This document shows, piece by piece, positions 11,401-21,840 of a stretch of DNA of 64,000 nt. The stretch spans positions 6,696,001-6,760,000 of the forward strand of contig NC_060254.1 of NCBI RefSeq assembly GCF_921293095.1. Reading direction: 5' to 3'. This DNA is from Ischnura elegans (lineage: Eukaryota; Arthropoda; Insecta; Odonata; Coenagrionidae). The position numbers were made by a program, and so were the translations under genes. Numbering within the stretch: the first letter of the stretch is position 1; each line of letters begins with the position of its first letter. The notes under the pieces are model-generated. The model was not told the DNA's origin and did not search any database. It saw only the letters and a list, made by a program, of their open reading frames with translations.

Positions 11401-14400
11401 AGAGGCCAAAAATTTTGATAAGGTACTTGAGGCATTTAACAAATTTTGTGAGCCTAGAAAGAACGTCATCTATCACAGGTTTAAGTTTTTCTCACGTAGA
11501 CAAGAGGATGGTGAATTGTTTGAGCATTTTGTGACTGCTCTTAGAAAGCTTGCCAAAGATTGTGACTTTGTTGAAGAAGAAAGGTTAATAAGAGACAGGA
11601 TCGTGATCGGTATAAACGATTCGCAATTACAAGAGAGACTGTTAAGAATCAGTTACCTAACGTTATCCGATGCGATAAACTATGGTAGGGCTGCTGAGAC
11701 GAGTAAAATGCAGTCTGAAACGTTGCAAGGTGCGAGCAAAGAAGTTAATTTGATAAAGAAAAATCGTAAGACTTTTGCTAATAAGGGAAATATTAATGCA
11801 TCTGAAGATGAAATAAATAATTGGAAATATAAGTGTCGGAAGTGTGGGTTTACGCACGAAAGAGCTAAGTGCCCGGCGTACAATAAGGTGTGCAACTACT
11901 GCGGCATGAAGAATCATTTTGTGATCGGCTGTCGAAAGAGGGGGAATGTCCGCTAGTTGCATGAACAAACGAGGAAGTGTGACAGCGAGGAAGAGTCGGA
12001 GTCGGAGCTGTTTGTCGATGTGCTGCACAAAGAAGAATGGACAAAGGATGGCCAAGTGTGGAGAGAAAAAATCAAGATTGAAGACGCTGAAGTCTGTTGC
12101 AAGTTGGACACTGGGGCGCAATGTAATGTATTGCCGTACAGATTGTTCAATCAATTGCCTATAAAAGAAAAGGTCGAAAAGACAAAATTTAAATTGTTAA
12201 CTTACTCTAATGAGAAACTAGAAATAGTGGGGTCAGTGATACTAAATTGCATAGTAAAGGGGCGTAAGGTAAAAGTAAAATTTGTTGTTGTTAAAATTGA
12301 TAATGTACCAATTTTGGGATTAAACACTTGTGTAAGGCTGAACCTGATAAAGAGGGTTGACTCTTTCAGATCGTATGAAAGAACTGAAGGGTGTACCATG
12401 GAAATGTTTTTTAAAACTTCTGATGAAGTCTTCAAAGGATTAGGCAAGTTTCCCACAACTGTAAGATTTGAACTTAAGTCTAACTCAGTGCCCGTAATAA
12501 ACTCAGTACGGAGAATTCCCGAAAGCATTAAGCCTAAATTGAAAGGAACTTTAAGTAGCCTTGTAAAGCAGGATATTATTGAGTGTGTGGATTATCCTAC
12601 AGATTGGGTAAATAACATAGTAATTGTAGAAAAAGCCAATGGCAACCTTCGAATTTGTTTAGATCCCACACAGTTAAACAAATGTATGAAGGTAAATCCC
12701 TACCCCATCCCATCTAGTAGTGAATTAGAACTACTCTTAAGGGGAAAAAAGCACTATACTGTCTTAGATATGAAGGATGGATTCTTTCAATTGGAGTTAG
12801 ATGAAGAAAGTAGTCTGTTAACAACTTTTATCACACCTTTTGGAAAATTTAAATTTAAAAGATTACCTTTTGGTCTTAGTGTAGGTCCAGAAATATTTCA
12901 GAAAGAAATTGTAAAATGTTTCGGAGACATACAAAACGTTGGTATATATTTTGATGATTTCATTGTTGCAACTAACACTGAAAAGGAGCATGATGAGACG
13001 TTGGCCAAGTTACTGGAAAGGGCTAAGAAGAATAATATTAAATTTAACCCTAAGAAGATACAGTACTAAGTAGATAATGTTAAGTATCTGGGTTTAATGT
13101 TTTCGGAGAAGGGTGTTGAGCCTGACCCAAAGCAAGTGAATTCAATTTTAGCATTAGAAGAGCCTAAAAATAAAAAGGAGTTGCAAAGAGTTTTAGGGAT
13201 GGCAAATTTTTTAAGTAAGTTCATCCCAAACATGGCAAAAATTACTGCACCACTCAGGCAACTTTTAAGAAAAAATGTTGTTTGGAATTGGTCTACTGCT
13301 CAAGCCATTGCATTCAAAGAATTGAAAAGTAGAATTAGTACAGCGGCAACGTTAAAAATTTTTGATTCAAATGTACCGATTGAGATATACGTTGATGCTT
13401 GTAATGAGGGCCTGGGGGCATGTATAATGCAAAGTAAGAGACCTGTTGCCTTTAGTTCTAGATCTCTAAGTGACTCAGAGAAAAGATGCTCTGTAATTGA
13501 GAAGGAGCTGAAAGCTGTGTGCTTTGCAGTCACAAAACATCATCAATTTGTGTATGGTAGAAGGGTAACGATATTTACTGATCACAAACCAATTCTTGGT
13601 GTGCTTAGCAAGGAATTACATAAAATTCCAAGTAGTCTACAAAAATATAGACTTAAATTATTGAAATATGATTTGAATGTAAAGCATATACGTGGCAGAA
13701 ATAATATAATAGCAGATCTGTTGTCACGGAAAAGCAGTAAAATTAAGGATGATGCTAATGAAAGTAGTGATCTAGAAGATTGTAAAATGATCCATAGTTT
13801 ATGCAATCAATTGAGCATGTCAGACAGTAAAAAGGTTGTGTTCAAAGAGGCTACAAAAAACGATCCTGTATTAAGCAAAGTATTAGATTATTGTATGGGT
13901 AAGTGGCCTTCAAATATAGACATGTTAAGCTCTGAGTTAAAACAATATTATAAAATGAAAGAAAATATTCACATGAAGGTGGTCTGTTGTTTGTTGGGAA
14001 TAAAATTGTTGTTCCCTTGAGTCTAAGACTTCAAATGTTAAATTTAATACACGAGTCACACCTAGGTGTAAGGAAGTGCAAATCAAGAGCAAGAGCATTA
14101 TTGTTTTGGCCAAATATGGGCCGAGATATTGAACGATGGGTGCTTTCCTGTAAAATCTGTGAAAAGTATCGATTTCAAAATGGTAAAGAGCCACTACTAA
14201 GTCATATTAAGCCAAATAGACCATGGGAATTTATATCATGTGATTTGTTTTCCTTTGGAGGAGAAAATTATCTGACAGTTGTTGATGCGTACTCTAACTG
14301 GATTGAGTTAGAAAAGCTGCAAAATAAAACAGCCAAGGATGTAATTTCTAAATTAAAATGTATTTTTTCTCATAACAGAACACCAGATAAATTATTATCA

Positions 14401-17400
14401 GACAATGTTCCGTTTTCCAGTTTAGAGTTTATTAAATTCGCCAAGGAATGGAATTTTTCAAGTATCACTAGTAGCCCGCACTACCCCAAGAGTAATGGTA
14501 GGGCTGAGAAAGCTGTATCAATTTGTAAACAGTTATTGAAAAGGACTTTTACAAGTAAAAAAGACTTAGCATTTATGTTGCTTGAGTACAGAAATAGTCC
14601 TTTGTCTAATCAGGAATTTAGTCCTGCACAATTGTTCTTAAGCAGGATGTTGAAAAGCATATTACCAGTGAATTCAGTATTGTTAAAACCAAAAATTGTA
14701 GACAAAGTTTGTGAACCGGTAATGCCTAAGTTTTATTATGATCGCACTGCAAGTGATCTAAAGAGTTTTGATAAGGGTGATAGTGTATTAATTAGAAAAA
14801 ATGATAAATGGGTTTCTGGTGAAGTGATTCAACATTGTGAAAATGCTCCTAGAAGCTATTGGGTAAGAGATGAAGATGGAAACAATCTTCGTCGAAATAG
14901 AGTAATGCTGAGGAGGTCCTATAACCCAGTAAGTTATAGGACTGGGGATGATGTCAGTGATCCTGCTAGTGGCAGTGCTGGTGTGCATGTAAGCCCTTCT
15001 GGGGGTGATGTTCAAGTAAATGTCAGTGATCCTAATAGTTCCAGTGTCGATGTGCATGTTAGCCCTTCTAGTGACAATAACCCTGTTGTTACTAGGGTAG
15101 GCAGAGTAATTCGCAAGCCCAAGTATTTGAAAGACTACTCAACTCAGTAGTGAATTGAATTGTTGATTCCATAGAGTTTATATTACTACTAGCTGACCCG
15201 GCGAACTTCGTATCGCCTAACAATCAATGAACTTAAAGTTTACTTACACCATTTATAAATCAAGAGCGGCTGTATCATTTTTAATCATGTTTAATTTATT
15301 ATAATGAAATAAGGATACAAATTCAATAAAACTACATAAATGAGTACCAAAATTGCTTGTCAGAAGGACATTTTCTTTATTGAATCTATATAGGGTGGAT
15401 CGGAGCACATCTACGCGGATATTTTTCAGCAAATTTTATTACGTTTTAGCTTAAGAAATGTTGGGCATTGTGGTTTAATAAAGCAGTTCATGAAATAAAA
15501 ATTATACGCATTCAGTTGTTGGCTATTTGCGTTATTAGGTGTAAAAAAATGTTTTTAGGTCCAAGTCTGTTGCCTACACTTGGCCCATTCAGGGGGCAGG
15601 TTGACACGACCCCAGACCGACGCTTGACTGATGCTCAAAATCGTGCAAGAAAAGCCCCTATGAGGCAGCATTCGCATTAAATGACTTAAGGCGCGCCAGT
15701 TTTAGTATCTCTGTTTGAAAAAAATGCACTGTGTAAACGTACTGCATGCGTAAACGCACCACGGTGAGCTCTACACATTCGGGTTTAATTTCTTGCGTCA
15801 AGCACCTTCTGAGAAACAACAGTTTTGTTTTGTTATCAGGCGCAAGATGAAGCGGATGAAGCTAAATAAATATAGCGAAGCAAAGCAGTGACGCAGCGAG
15901 GGTAGGTTTTGGGGGATAAACCCCCCCCCCAAGAGCCTAGAGAATTTTTATATGAAAGATTTTGTTATTAATATTAGGGGGACGGATGACTAACAAACAA
16001 CATATTTAACTATTCACACAGACGCAAAACCCACTATTTTGAACCATTTATCTTAAAAAAATGTCTGGGGGAAGTGCCCCCACACTTCCCGCTTACCTTA
16101 GCGAGTTTTCTATACCCTACAGACCCGTGGTATTAGCTGCGCCCAAAACCCCCTATCCTAGCTACGCACTTGAAGCGAAGGAAGAAATACAGAGGATGGT
16201 TTATTGACTCGTGAACATAGCACGTTAAATTGACCATGAGAAAATCATGGGTTTTCATTAGCACATAAGCACAAACAACACAAAAACTGAAAGACTGACC
16301 ATGCGATTTTTTAATCGTTATCACGAATGCAACACGAATTGGAAATTGAATACGTTTAATCTCAAAAGGGCATATGAGTTGAGATAATGGAATCTACGGA
16401 ATAAGGACTTCCTCACCTTTGAATTTTCCTTTGAGTGAAGTTGCGTGAATCACATTCATTACCAATTATTTAAACACCAAACACGTTCCGTTGGATAGTT
16501 ATGGTTAGTTTAGGCTTCGAAAGATCATGAACACAGAAACTACATTTTTCTGTAAATCGTGCCTTGGTAAGCTAGGTATGTCCAAGGACTTAAAATATTC
16601 AGATAGGTAGTTGGTGATTTCGTCTTCGTTTGTTACACATTTAAAAGATTTGAATTCATGCAGAGTACGAACTATTTGAATTTACCTCGTTTTAGTCATC
16701 CGCATCTTCGTTCTTGCTCGCTAAATCAACCATCTTTGATTCTTTTGGTGATCAATCATATTCTGGAACTCTTTGTTGATGAGCTCACTGAAACTAATTT
16801 GCAATCATTCTAAGGAAATGAGTTAAAACTACTCGATTCCTCGACAGAAACACGGACATTACCGTTTGTCAACAATTGCTTGGAGATTTGTTTACAAACA
16901 CGGTAGTGAAGTGTCAACTCGAGCTTGGCCACGGCTGGGCTTACAATTAGCTCGAATTAAATTTTTTAAATGTAATTTCAATTTAATTAATATTTTGAAT
17001 ATATTTAGTAATTAAAATGTTATATTGTTACTAAATTCAGTTATTAAAGTGGTAAAAACAAAACAAATTATTTAATTTGTAGTTTTGACCGACTTATCAA
17101 TTGTTGTGTTACTATAACTCCTAAAAGCATGTCCATAGGAAAGAGATGAATTTTTTTTGTGAAATTATCCTTTTTTTAATAGCCTATATGTTAACCCCGC
17201 CTGAGACGAATCCAAAGAACCAAATCTCATTGAAATCGGTGCGGCCGTTCTCGAGTTATAAGTGTTCTAACTAACACGATTTTCGACTTTCTTTTATATA
17301 TATAGATAGAGTATTTATGGTGTAGAGTGTTTATGGTTGATTCTAAGGAGGGAGATGTAACATATGTATATCGCATGTCATTTGTCATTGTGGTCTACAC

Positions 17401-20047
17401 CTCAGTCTTCGCTTGCCTCGTGCCTAATAAACATCTATGTAGAGTACATACGCATTATCAGTATTATTACACATATGTACATGGAAATGTATACATCCAT
17501 GCCTCGTTTAGTGCAGGGGATGCGCTCCTTGGGGTCTTTGCGCTAATCGAACTTGCATTCATCGAGAACATTTTAATATTGGGAAGATGGGGATGCGTTT
17601 CCAGGTTGCAAAGTTTTGGGTATCGAATTTCGTTTAAACCATTTACAGTAGAATCCTGATTTAAGGTTTTTCAGGGGGGACAAAATTTAAAACACTAAAT
17701 GCGGAAAAACACTAAATGGGGACTTGCCATTTTTTTCAGGTTTTAGGGTCTGTAATGATTGGAATGGCTTTTTATGAATAAAAAATATTATTTTAAGTAA
17801 CTAAAAGGTGCTGAATGCAGCAAAAAATTCTTTAATGAAATGTTCTCTGTCCTATGAAGGTTGGGTAATACTTTTCAGGAATCAGCTAAAAAAATGGGTA
17901 GTAAAAATAAGTAATGAGAGGATGACAATTGTTTTAATGTAATATTTTAAGAAAATTCTAATAAACATCAACTTAAAAGCATTCCCGCACAGATTATTAT
18001 TATAGACATTAGTGATTCCATTTTTATGCATATTTAAGTGGTCTCGATGAAATTTAAAAATTTTTCTGTAAAGTGACATGTAGGTGACAATAGCATTTAT
18101 AATATAATAAGAAAAGGTGTAAGTAGGTACTCGAAAAATCATGAGGAATGAGTGAAATAAAGGGACAGCAGAAGATCGCTCATCCCGAATTCTCAACTAC
18201 CGAATATCTAGTAAAAGGGAGGTTTTCTGGAATTTTGCCAACTTAACGTTTTCTGTTGCCTCGGCAAAACAAGGGATTTATGAGCCTTTAAAAAGCCTCC
18301 TATGCGCACATTTTGGATTTCGAGGTCATCCAAAAAAGTAGAATCTTATTTTAGTATGTATACAAGTCGATGGTGATTCAACTCGATGATAACACCAGAT
18401 TCGTTGTCAATTATCCGCGGCCTTATGCAGGTCGAATGGAACCGGGAGAAGTTGCTTACGCGGTGCGCTGACCACCTTGACTCCGACTCGCCTTGTTTCT
18501 CGGCAGCTTTTAATAAAATTTGGTTGGACCTTGAATAACGATTAGCTAAACTCTGTTAAGTGAAAAGGTTTAATCTTCAACAGAACTGGATTTCATCCAA
18601 AAAATTGTCAGTGCCTCTGGAGTTTGGCAATTTCGTCAGGGTTATGATGTCGAAGTCAACCACCACGGGATACTTGCCGGATTTTCGTATTTTTCCGCGC
18701 TCGTCTATTCTACCATGAGTATTTTTTTCCAGCATGAGCGATTTATGTAGAGTCATGGACCGTGATAGTTCGTCAAAACTCCGATTGTCATTCTCTTTTG
18801 ACATTAATTAGCGCCAGATAAATATTTTTGAATCGACAGCGATATCAACCAGCCGCATGTCGATAAATTGGCTCCGGGATATCTAAATTACGATGTAAAA
18901 TAATGTTGTTCCGGAGGGAAAGAATGCTCTCACTCACGGTCACGACAGGGGAAACACTTCCTCTGTTCTTTCGCTGTTCCTCCGTGGAAACTGACCTTGG
19001 AATGGATTATAGAAAGAATCTTCTAGTGAACTGCGCAATTGATATTGGGCCTCCTCTTTTGAAAAGAGAAAGTAGCCGACTGAAAAAATATTGGACTAAT
19101 AATCGACTGCCCGTTTGGAGTAGAGTTGAAAGGGGCATAAGCCGTCAATTGAAAACATAACGAGAAAACCATTATTGTAGCGGCCCTCGGAGGATAACTC
19201 GTGTCATCACGTATCATCGAAGTCAAGTTCAAGAAGTGAAGGATAAGGTAGTTCGAGGTTATTAAGGGATGACTTTGCTCCATTAGATCAGATCTGATAC
19301 AAAAAGTGCCTGGTGTTTGGATCAGAAGGAGAGCGAAACGTAACGAGAAGACAAATCACCCTACTTGCGAGTTGAAGGTCGCAGCAGTCGCAGTGCTGCG
19401 CTCGCGGAAGAAAGCAGTTGAAGAAGCGTTCCCCGGTAGATTCTATCGACTCTTGGTAAACTTTCATGAGACTGTTCTTGTTTATGAGCATAAATTCGAA
19501 GATTTGGATGAAACGTCATGAAAAAATGTTAAATCGGGCAAAAAATTCTTGAGCGGGACAAATTTTTACGACCATAAATGCGGAAAAACGCAAAATGCGG
19601 AAACACTAAATACAGATAATTTTTACATTGTCCTAATAGGGAATGAATCGGGACCCAAAAAAATAAACGCTAAATGCGGAAAAACGTTAAATGCGAAGAC
19701 GTTAAATCCGGATCCGACTGTATATACCTATTAATAGCCTTAGAAAACCTTATTCATATAAACTTTTAAAGTTTAAAATATCTTTAATTACAGTAGGCAC
19801 GCAATCAAAGTATGTATTTGCAACTGAGCCCAGCGTCATTATTTTTGGTTGCTAACCCATCTCTCTGCTCATTCACTTGCAGAGTGCACCAGCGGATGGA
19901 GAAGAAAGGGATGATGCGGCAGTGACGGTGGCCGAGGGAGGGTTCACCAGAGGGTGGCTCATAGTGTCCACTGCACTCGATCACCTTGCCTTTTACGTGT
20001 TCACCGTGGCGTATGCCTGCATGCTCTTAGCTCTCATTCCTAACTGA
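5191..20047 (+). CDS. Nicotinic acetylcholine receptor-like subunit, copy A (exons 5-9 only in window)
   Basis: The coding segments are 5191-5401, 7310-7487, 9406-9558, 10696-10889 and 19883-20047 (901 nt, ending TGA). All introns are GT-AG and phases chain correctly. The product is a pentameric ligand-gated ion channel subunit of the plasma membrane. Visible parts are the Cys-loop (two Cys 13 residues apart), loop B GSW, the loop C YECC motif, M1-M3, a short cytoplasmic loop and M4. It differs from copy B at eight residues, and no exon is broken. Exons 1-4 are not in the window: the 5' part may lie upstream of base 1, or the duplication may have captured only the 3' half. The last intron (9 kb) carries a gypsy element and a pogo-like element that copy B lacks. 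Confidence 0.85.
5435..5885 (-). mobile_element. Decayed LINE 3'-tail-like sequence (copy A intron 5)
   Basis: This stretch is missing from copy B, which has a longer LINE at the equivalent place (42578-44027). Words such as GGCATCGTCAAGTTG and ATTCATCAATTGAGTG-like sequence resemble the 3' end of that LINE. No coding part remains. Confidence 0.3.
6330..7045. repeat. Dispersed repeat P-Q, single copy in gene A intron 5
   Basis: Block P (about 6330-6750) and block Q (about 6845-7045) occur once here. In copy B the order is P (44487), an extra 0.5 kb, Q (45536), P (45747), Q (46264). P contains the CGGTTCTC words. Q contains AATGCGACGGATATGATTA. It is non-coding. Confidence 0.5.
7310..7487 (+). 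CDS. Copy A exon 6: loop C and start of M1
   Basis: The acceptor is GTAATCCAG before 7310 and the donor is GTGAGT at 7488. It starts in phase 0 and ends one base into a codon. It encodes YVQSKEWEL, the loop C motif YECCPNETYP and the pre-M1 and M1 start (VVIPVL). Adjacent cysteines in loop C define alpha-type nAChR subunits. The Tyr five residues after the second cysteine is also kept. Confidence 0.92.
7545..8990 (+). mobile_element. Single-arm copy of the CTTATAAG fold-back element family, decayed
   Basis: This sequence is collinear with arm a' at 55954-57451 from its ATTAATCATTNACT start to the TTTCTTATAAG-rich tail (about 8830-8960). It contains the conserved spliced mini-exon (TTTTTCAG then a DSGIS-like peptide ending ENENEFV) and the TATGGTATCTCGCC stretch. 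It has no partner arm here. A small MITE (7564-7753) interrupts it. Copy B lacks it at this position. Confidence 0.7.
7564..7753. mobile_element. MITE, 190 bp, ends GGTGCTTTCCAATC
   Basis: The terminal inverted repeats are GGTGCTTTCCAATC at 7564 and its complement ending at 7753. They are flanked by CTCTG on both sides (7559-7563 and 7754-7758). Relatives of the host element at 55954 have one uninterrupted copy of the site. The interior has repeated AGCGCAGAT words. A 5-bp duplication does not identify a superfamily securely. Confidence 0.7.
9406..9558 (+). CDS. Copy A exon 7: M1, M2
   Basis: The acceptor is TTATTTCAG before 9406 and the donor is GTATGT at 9559. The phases are 1 and 1. It encodes the rest of M1, the WLPAELPHR linker, M2 (LSLCLVSIVCHCLYLQYLG) and the M2-M3 linker. 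The peptide is identical in copy B, with two silent differences. The usual GEK before M2 is replaced by PHR. Confidence 0.9.
10696..10889 (+). CDS. Copy A exon 8: M3 and start of cytoplasmic loop
   Basis: The acceptor is CTCAACAG before 10696 and the donor is GTAAGC at 10890. The phases are 1 and 0. It encodes M3 (LLFRGSLIICGAAVAWSVAL) and a loop of about 40 residues. Two replacement differences from copy B (Lys/Arg and Cys/Ser) lie in the loop. Confidence 0.88.
11058..11173 (+). repeat. 5' LTR, 116 bp
   Basis: This very short LTR begins TGTAACATATG and ends ATTATTACA, and contains AATAAA at about 11129-11134. One C/T difference separates it from the 3' LTR. Confidence 0.92.
11174..11188 (+). 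promoter_or_regulatory. Primer-binding site
   Basis: TGGTGTCAGAAGTGG follows the 5' LTR with no gap and begins with TGG, complementary to a tRNA CCA end. By recall, the sequence best fits the 3' end of an insect tRNA-Leu. The tRNA identity is an inference. Confidence 0.75.
11201..11956 (+). CDS. gag: Gypsy Gag polyprotein
   Basis: Capsid and nucleocapsid protein of the retrotransposon, 251 residues from the ATG at 11201. The chosen start is the first ATG after the primer-binding site, although the frame is open further upstream. The C-terminus has two zinc knuckles: a variant CX2CX3HX4C (CRKCGFTHERAKC) and a canonical CX2CX4HX4C (CNYCGMKNHFVIGC). The frame ends at a TAG (11954-11956), and pol continues in the same frame directly after it. 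Confidence 0.88.
   Translation: MEFRSPKELIINENIAANWKFFKQKFEIYLKASGNDKKPDEVKVAMLLNCVGDEALEAFNTFKLSDEEAKNFDKVLEAFNKFCEPRKNVIYHRFKFFSRRQEDGELFEHFVTALRKLAKDCDFVEEERLIRDRIVIGINDSQLQERLLRISYLTLSDAINYGRAAETSKMQSETLQGASKEVNLIKKNRKTFANKGNINASEDEINNWKYKCRKCGFTHERAKCPAYNKVCNYCGMKNHFVIGCRKRGNVR
11957..15150 (+). pseudogene. pol: Gypsy Pol: protease, RT, RNase H, integrase (disrupted)
   Basis: The aspartic protease has the DTGA motif at about 12108-12119. RT has the YFDD catalytic box near 12949-12960. RNase H follows (YVDACNEGLGA; FTDHKP). Integrase has an HHCC zinc-binding region and D, D, E residues (CDLFSF, SDNVP, GRAEKA). Two lesions are visible: an in-frame TAA at 13067-13069, after which the same frame continues, and a one-base frameshift near 13978-13990 between the RNase H-connection and integrase segments. 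The C-terminus carries an imperfect internal repeat (SDPASGSAGVHVSPS and a near copy). Confidence 0.92.
15190..17307 (+). mobile_element. RTE-like non-LTR remnant nested in the gypsy 3' region
   Basis: The sequence starts AGCTGACCCGGCGAACTTCG. It ends with GCGGCCGTTCTCGAGTTATA followed by a TTTTATATATATAGATA tail. By recall, both motifs match 5' and 3' ends common to truncated insect RTE-type elements. No reverse transcriptase is visible. A C-tract-bearing segment (15880-16110) resembles the repeat at 4788-5185 in reverse orientation. The target duplication is unclear. Confidence 0.55.
17342..17355 (+). promoter_or_regulatory. Polypurine tract
   Basis: TCTAAGGAGGGAGA abuts the 3' LTR, in the correct place to prime plus-strand synthesis in an LTR retrotransposon. 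Confidence 0.8.
17356..17471 (+). repeat. 3' LTR, 116 bp
   Basis: It differs from the 5' LTR by a single C-to-T change, which implies a recent insertion. Confidence 0.92.
17646..19720. mobile_element. Pogo/Tigger-like DNA transposon, non-autonomous, 2.1 kb
   Basis: It begins CAGTAGAATCCTGATTTAA and ends with the complement of CAGTCGGATCCGGATTTAA. It sits in a TA duplication (17644-17645 and 19721-19722). Copy B has the uninterrupted site (CATTTATATACC, about 52160). The ends carry repeated AAATGCGGAAAAAC words. CAGT ends with TA duplications are typical of the pogo/Tigger branch of Tc1/mariner. No intact transposase was recognised. Confidence 0.82.
19883..20047 (+). CDS. Copy A exon 9: end of cytoplasmic loop, M4, stop
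   Basis: The acceptor is TCACTTGCAG before 19883. It encodes a short acidic stretch (DGEERDDA), then M4 (GWLIVSTALDHLAFYVFTVA and following), and ends IPN before TGA at 20045-20047. The Phe in EGGFTRG is Leu in copy B. Confidence 0.9.
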   Translation, partial: SAPADGEERDDAAVTVAEGGFTRGWLIVSTALDHLAFYVFTVAYACMLLALIPN

Positions 20048-21428
20048 ACCGAAATCAAATCTTTGACTGGTCAACTTTTATCACAGGGTAGGTGGCCTCT
20101 CTTCTAGAAAACCTGGGTACATATTTCGGAAAGTCATTATAAATTACAGTCAAGGCTGAGAAAGGCACAGATGGGTGAAGACGTGTAGTGAAGTATTATT
20201 TCCTATTTCTCTGGAGCATGCGTATATCATAAATATTTGAAATAACTACTCCTAAAATGTCTTCCTGGTGAGGATCAAATTCATTTTAATACATTTGGAA
20301 CTACTTAAGTTGCTTAAAGGTTACGATTTTTCTTCATGTGCACACCATTATCTCTGTACAGGTGAATATGCTTTAGCATTTTTACTTTCAAATGGTTGGA
20401 AAAGTACAGCTGTGGTCCACAAAGTCTGGAAAAATAAATTTGATATTTGAATGGCATCATGCAACATTTAGTAACATTCTCTGTCAAGAGCTATCCATGA
20501 GCATGAGCCACTGTATTCGTCTGTCGGAGAGTGATAAGTTTTTTCTAGACAGTTTAAGGTGTAGTGCAGTACGATTGGATATTCAAATGTGTGGAACACT
20601 AAATTTGGTGAATTTGTAGTGTAGTCCACTTTTAGTGTTACATTAAAACATTCTTTTAGATCTCAACTGGGTGTTGTGATTTTGTCGTTAATGTTTGTTG
20701 ACCATAAATTTAACCACTTTTTCATGAAAAAAACATCACGGTCAAATTATGTATTCATATTCTGAGTTACGCTCTACAAATATCTGTTACAATTCATTTG
20801 CATGCATTACTGTAAGAAGGTAAGTAGAAAATCAAGCCTGAAGTAGGAGCAGCCAAAAGAGAAATACATATGTTTGTGTTTGACAAAATGTTCCCTGCTC
20901 CGTTCATCTGCAGACATTACCTTTCCAAACTCTGCTTCACAGCACCCCAGGTGTTCACTCGAGGCCTTCAGAGGTCTGGGAAGTGATAGAAATGTAATCA
21001 GTCAGGGAAAAATGCGAGAGGGGCAGAGCAAAAAGATGAGAAGCATGGTGCTAGTGTGTGTTGAGCATTGAGGGGGGGCATTTTGTTTCCCTTGTGGCTG
21101 GACGTTTACAATGAGGGGGCACTGCCTCACTCCCTGCCACTCAACTTCATTTCCACCTCGTATTACTAATACTACTGCCTGACTTAATTTCACAGGATAA
21201 CTTGATACATTTTTTGATAAAACCCCAACATGTGATTGATGTGGTGTAATAAGGGGGGAATATAACCCTCCACCCCAAAAAATAAAAAATTATATATTCA
21301 CATCATGAGCATATCATTTTTATCCTAAATGCTTGATGTAATAATTTAATATGTTAGTTTTTTTGCTTGTATTATTTATTGAAATTAATTTTTCATTTGC
21401 TTAATGAAATAAATTTAACAGGTTACAT
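20048..21428 (+). other. 3' flank of copy A, shared with copy B
   Basis: This probably holds the 3' UTR. It matches 52491-53694 plus 63012-63190. An AATAAA at 20433-20438 is a candidate polyadenylation signal. No other gene was seen. The short open frames here are not conserved between the two copies. Confidence 0.5.
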
Positions 21429-21758
21429 CCCAGACGGCACAGAACCCTCCGTATCTAATTCGTATGTACATAGTACCCATTGACTAAGGGGATACTATGC
21501 CGCTCCGTCGCTTTTCGTCAATGGATAATTTCCATTCGCGGCCTGTCGACGAAGCGCGTACGCAGCATGTGAATGTCCGCTATGAAGCACGTACGATAGG
21601 ATACGAAGCGCGCAGGAACACAGCACTCAGGCTAATCTCAATCGATTAGGTCGAAAATTAGATATATCGTAACTCGCACGATCGAAAAATGTATCGAACG
21701 CAACACAATCGATAGCTACCGACCGTAGCGAGAACCTTAATACGAATCATTATGAGTT

Positions 21759-21840
21759 GTAAGTTCTCAACAGGTAAATAATACTATATCATGGTACTTA
21801 GAATTCATGATACAGTATTATTTACCTATTGAGAACTTAC
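21759..21840. repeat. Inverted repeat hairpin, arms about 35 bp
   Basis: The left arm starts GTAAGTTCTCAACAGGTAAA and the right arm ends with its near complement, TTTACCTATTGAGAACTTAC. About 12 bp of loop and only a few mismatches separate them. It lies inside the THAP element. Confidence 0.8.

Larger units (their letters stand above)
11058..17471 (+). mobile_element. Ty3/gypsy LTR retrotransposon in gene A intron 8
   Basis: The element has 116-bp LTRs (11058-11173 and 17356-17471, TGTAAC...TTACA) that differ at one position. It is flanked by CATAT target duplications (11053-11057 and 17472-17476). Copy B retains the unoccupied site (AAGTACATATGTAC, about 51987-52000). The internal order is gag, protease, RT, RNase H, integrase, typical of Ty3/gypsy. 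No envelope is seen. Pol is broken, and a 2.1-kb RTE-like sequence sits between integrase and the polypurine tract. It lies in the sense orientation of the host gene. Confidence 0.95.

Noticed and set aside
11663..12154. 163-codon minus-strand ORF across the gag-pol junction
   Set aside because: It overlaps gag and protease, which have clear motifs on the plus strand.
18577..19521. Open frames inside the pogo-like element as its transposase
   Set aside because: No DDE or CENP-B/HTH motif was seen in any frame; called non-autonomous.
20268..20619. ORFs after gene A conserved in part at 52711-52989
   Set aside because: Frames are shifted by small indels between the two copies, so they are not under coding constraint; they lie in the 3' flank.
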